Of a stretch of 5,907 nucleotides of DNA, positions 4,668-5,907 are shown piece after piece. Within the stretch, counting starts at the first letter, position 1. The number at the start of each line of letters is the position of its first letter. The notes beneath the pieces were generated by a model that ran no database searches, was not told the DNA's origin, and saw nothing but the letters and a program-made list of their open reading frames with translations. Made by a program: the position numbers and the translations under genes. Source of the DNA: Opitutaceae bacterium (GTDB taxonomy: Bacteria > Verrucomicrobiota > Verrucomicrobiia > Opitutales > Opitutaceae); the NCBI GenBank assembly GCA_031254955.1, contig JAIRTK010000535.1:1-5907 (forward strand). Direction: 5' to 3'.

Positions 4668-5042
4668 ATGCCAAAGGAACCACAAACCAGAATCCTTTCA
4701 AAATTCGGAGCGAACGTCCGCCGCGAACGGTGGCGGCGCGGGCTTACACAGGAGGCGCTGGCGGAGCAGGTGGACGTGCATCCGCGCATGATTCAGAAAA
4801 TCGAGGCGGGCGAGACCAACCTGCTGCTCACGACGTTGCTGCGGATTCAGGCCGCGCTGGGCTGCCCGTGGGATTTGCTCTTGTCCGGTTTCGGGCCGGC
4901 GGAAAGCGTGGAGGCATGGGTGGCGCGCATGAAGAAGGAAAACGGCGCCGGGTGGGATGAGTTCATGAAGTCCGTCATGCTCGGGTGGGCCATCACGCAC
5001 GGGAAGCCGGCGACGCGGAAAAAAACGAGGGGCAAAAGCTGA
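4668..5042 (+). CDS. XRE-family helix-turn-helix transcriptional regulator
   Basis: Small cytoplasmic DNA-binding protein of 124 residues. A Cro/C1-type HTH domain spans about 10-72: FGANVRRERWRRGLTQEALA, then VDVHPRMIQKIEAGETN, then a helix ending at LGCPWDLLLSGF. Helix 2 covers about 27-34 (TQEALAEQ) and the recognition helix about 37-45. The C-terminal part (about 80-110) has helical, acidic-to-basic character of unknown role and ends in a basic tail KPATRKKTRGKS. ATG 4668 is chosen because the HTH domain starts ten residues later. The in-frame upstream ATG at 4548 would read through the barrel gene's start and the palindromes. No Shine-Dalgarno sequence is visible. It is divergent from the barrel gene and the only regulator here, so local autoregulation and control of the barrel are reasonable guesses. 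No effector domain shows what signal it senses. Confidence 0.88.
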   Translation: MPKEPQTRILSKFGANVRRERWRRGLTQEALAEQVDVHPRMIQKIEAGETNLLLTTLLRIQAALGCPWDLLLSGFGPAESVEAWVARMKKENGAGWDEFMKSVMLGWAITHGKPATRKKTRGKS

Positions 5043-5147
5043 AGGCCGGGACGGCGTCTTCGTTTTCACCGGCGGGAGATGCGCGCGTGGGAGCCGGGGC
5101 GAGCGAGGGAGTCAAAGGGGATAGGGGAGTATTGTTGTTTTTTGGGG

Positions 5148-5263
5148 TTCGTCGCTATTTTCGATGGGACAGCAAAGCTGCCGCCCCTCCGGAGTTGAAA
5201 ATGTCAATCGCTGCCGTCGCTTCGTGGTTGCGCGATGTGAAATCCATTCAAAATAGCGAGGAA
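5148..5263. repeat. Imperfect terminal inverted repeats with a degenerate internal hairpin
   Basis: Arms 5148-5167 and 5244-5263 are inverted copies matching at 17 of 20 positions, with a 10-bp perfect core TCGCTATTTT at 5152-5161. Inside, 5166-5188 read on the minus strand begins AGGGGCGGCAGC and folds around a short loop. This resembles in layout the AGGGGC hairpins at 684-790, but with a broken pair. The 116-bp span fills most of the 265-bp gap between the convergent regulator and metal-binding-protein genes. I see no gene in that gap and no clear terminator. Confidence 0.55.
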
Positions 5264-5307
5264 TTAAGATAAAGAGGAAAGAGGAAGATTGAAGGGGCAA
5301 GGAACGG

Positions 5308-5907
5308 CTACCGGGGGGCAAGGGCTTCGACGAGGGTGCGGATGTTGTGGCGATACATGGTTTCGTAGGTGGCGGCGGCGCTGTCCTCCGGGCCGGGGCC
5401 GTCGGCGTAGAGCGTGCCGCCGGCGCGCGCGCCGGTCTCGGAGACGAGGTTCGCGATGACGCGGGGGTTGGCGTTGTTTTCGGCAAAGACGGCGGGGATT
5501 TTTTTGTCGCGTATGAGTTTGATCAACACGGCGAGGCGGCGGGCGTCGGGTTCGCTGTCGGTGGAGAGGCCGGCGAGGGGGTGGATTTCGAAGCCGTAAT
5601 CGCGGGCGAGGTAGCCGAAGGCGTCGTGCGAGGTGACGAGGTGGCGGCGTCCGGGCGGGATGCGGGAGACTTCGGCGGCGGCCCAGGTCTTGAGCGCGGA
5701 GAGGCGTTGCCGGCAGGCGCGGGTGTTGCGGGCGAAGGTGGCGGCGGATTCGGGGCGCAAGCGGGCGAGTTCCTCGCCGATGCGTCCGGCGATGTAGTCC
5801 ACGCAGTCAATGCTCTGCCACCAATGCGGATCGGTGGAATGCGGATTGCGGAATGCGGATTGCGGAATGTGGGGAGCGGAGGGCGGATGGGCGGAGGACG
5901 GATGGGT
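5308..5907 (-). CDS. ZnuA-like metal ABC transporter substrate-binding protein, N-terminus beyond the window
   Basis: Periplasmic binding protein that captures Zn2+ or Mn2+ for an ABC importer. The frame is open to the right edge, so the 199 residues seen are the C-terminal part of a protein usually near 300. From the edge: a His/Pro/Ser-rich loop (four HP or PH pairs), DPHWW with the metal-ligand His at 5824-5826, a long linker helix (EELARL to LKTWAAAEV), TSHDAFGYLARDYG with ligand His at 5626-5628, AVFAENNANPRVI, and LYADGPG with the Asp at 5401-5403 matching the fourth ligand of TroA/ZnuA proteins. The signal peptide and first ligand lie outside. The natural stop TAG is at 5308-5310. The His-rich loop is a ZnuA hallmark favouring zinc, but here it is largely translated from a short DNA repeat. 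It converges with the XRE regulator; transporter partners would lie to the right if present. Confidence 0.88.
   Translation of the reverse strand, partial: THPSSAHPPSAPHIPQSAFRNPHSTDPHWWQSIDCVDYIAGRIGEELARLRPESAATFARNTRACRQRLSALKTWAAAEVSRIPPGRRHLVTSHDAFGYLARDYGFEIHPLAGLSTDSEPDARRLAVLIKLIRDKKIPAVFAENNANPRVIANLVSETGARAGGTLYADGPGPEDSAAATYETMYRHNIRTLVEALAPR
5841..5868 (-). repeat. Heptanucleotide tandem repeat in the metal-binding protein gene
   Basis: Four consecutive GCGGA(T/A)T heptamers form two identical 14-bp units (5841-5854 and 5855-5868), with looser relatives on both sides. They encode part of the His-rich loop. Neither 7 nor 14 is divisible by three, so any copy change would shift the frame. 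Confidence 0.85.

Noticed and set aside
4560..4685. 42-residue N-terminal extension of the barrel protein from 4685
   Set aside because: It would bury the signal peptide in the interior and read through the palindromic intergenic DNA and the regulator's start.

Overview
This is a GC-rich bacterial chromosomal window. The RsmA N-terminus, the loose SD-less starts and the small GTAGGGGC-type hairpin repeats fit a Verrucomicrobiota (Opitutaceae-like) genome. That assignment rests on family recollection, not on a search. Five protein loci can be supported: a decayed transposase at the left edge, rsmA, a double-domain class II aldolase, an outer-membrane barrel diverging from a small XRE regulator, and the C-terminal part of a ZnuA-like metal-binding protein that runs off the right edge.

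Left part (1-928): the 3' half of an IS4-type transposase, broken by two single-base frameshifts, is followed by about 370 bp without a gene. That stretch holds a 107-bp pair of inverted hairpins (REPIN-like) enclosing three 17-bp tandem repeats. Next, rsmA (929-2053, +) encodes the 16S rRNA dimethyladenosine methyltransferase. It carries about 100 extra residues made of in-frame minisatellite repeats between its GD and NLPY motifs. It converges on the aldolase gene (3412-2099, -) across a 45-bp G-rich gap.

Middle (2099-4667): the aldolase-family protein has an N-terminal domain with a complete zinc site and a C-terminal domain in which all four aligned ligand positions are replaced. Its upstream region (3413-3806) holds a polypurine tract with a quadruplex motif and a perfect 20-bp inverted repeat. 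Upstream of that lies a lower-GC eight-stranded outer-membrane barrel gene (4559-3807, -), divergent from an XRE-type regulator (4668-5042, +). The 108 bp between them are AT-rich and packed with nested palindromes, so the regulator plausibly controls itself and the porin-like gene.

Right part (5043-5907): a gene-free stretch with a degenerate inverted-repeat element, then the C-terminal two thirds of a periplasmic zinc/manganese ABC-transporter binding protein (-). Its metal-binding loop is again built on a short tandem repeat. Across the window, short tandem DNA repeats have expanded inside three separate coding regions at places where the protein tolerates a loop or linker. I see no defence system, CRISPR array, tRNA or rRNA.
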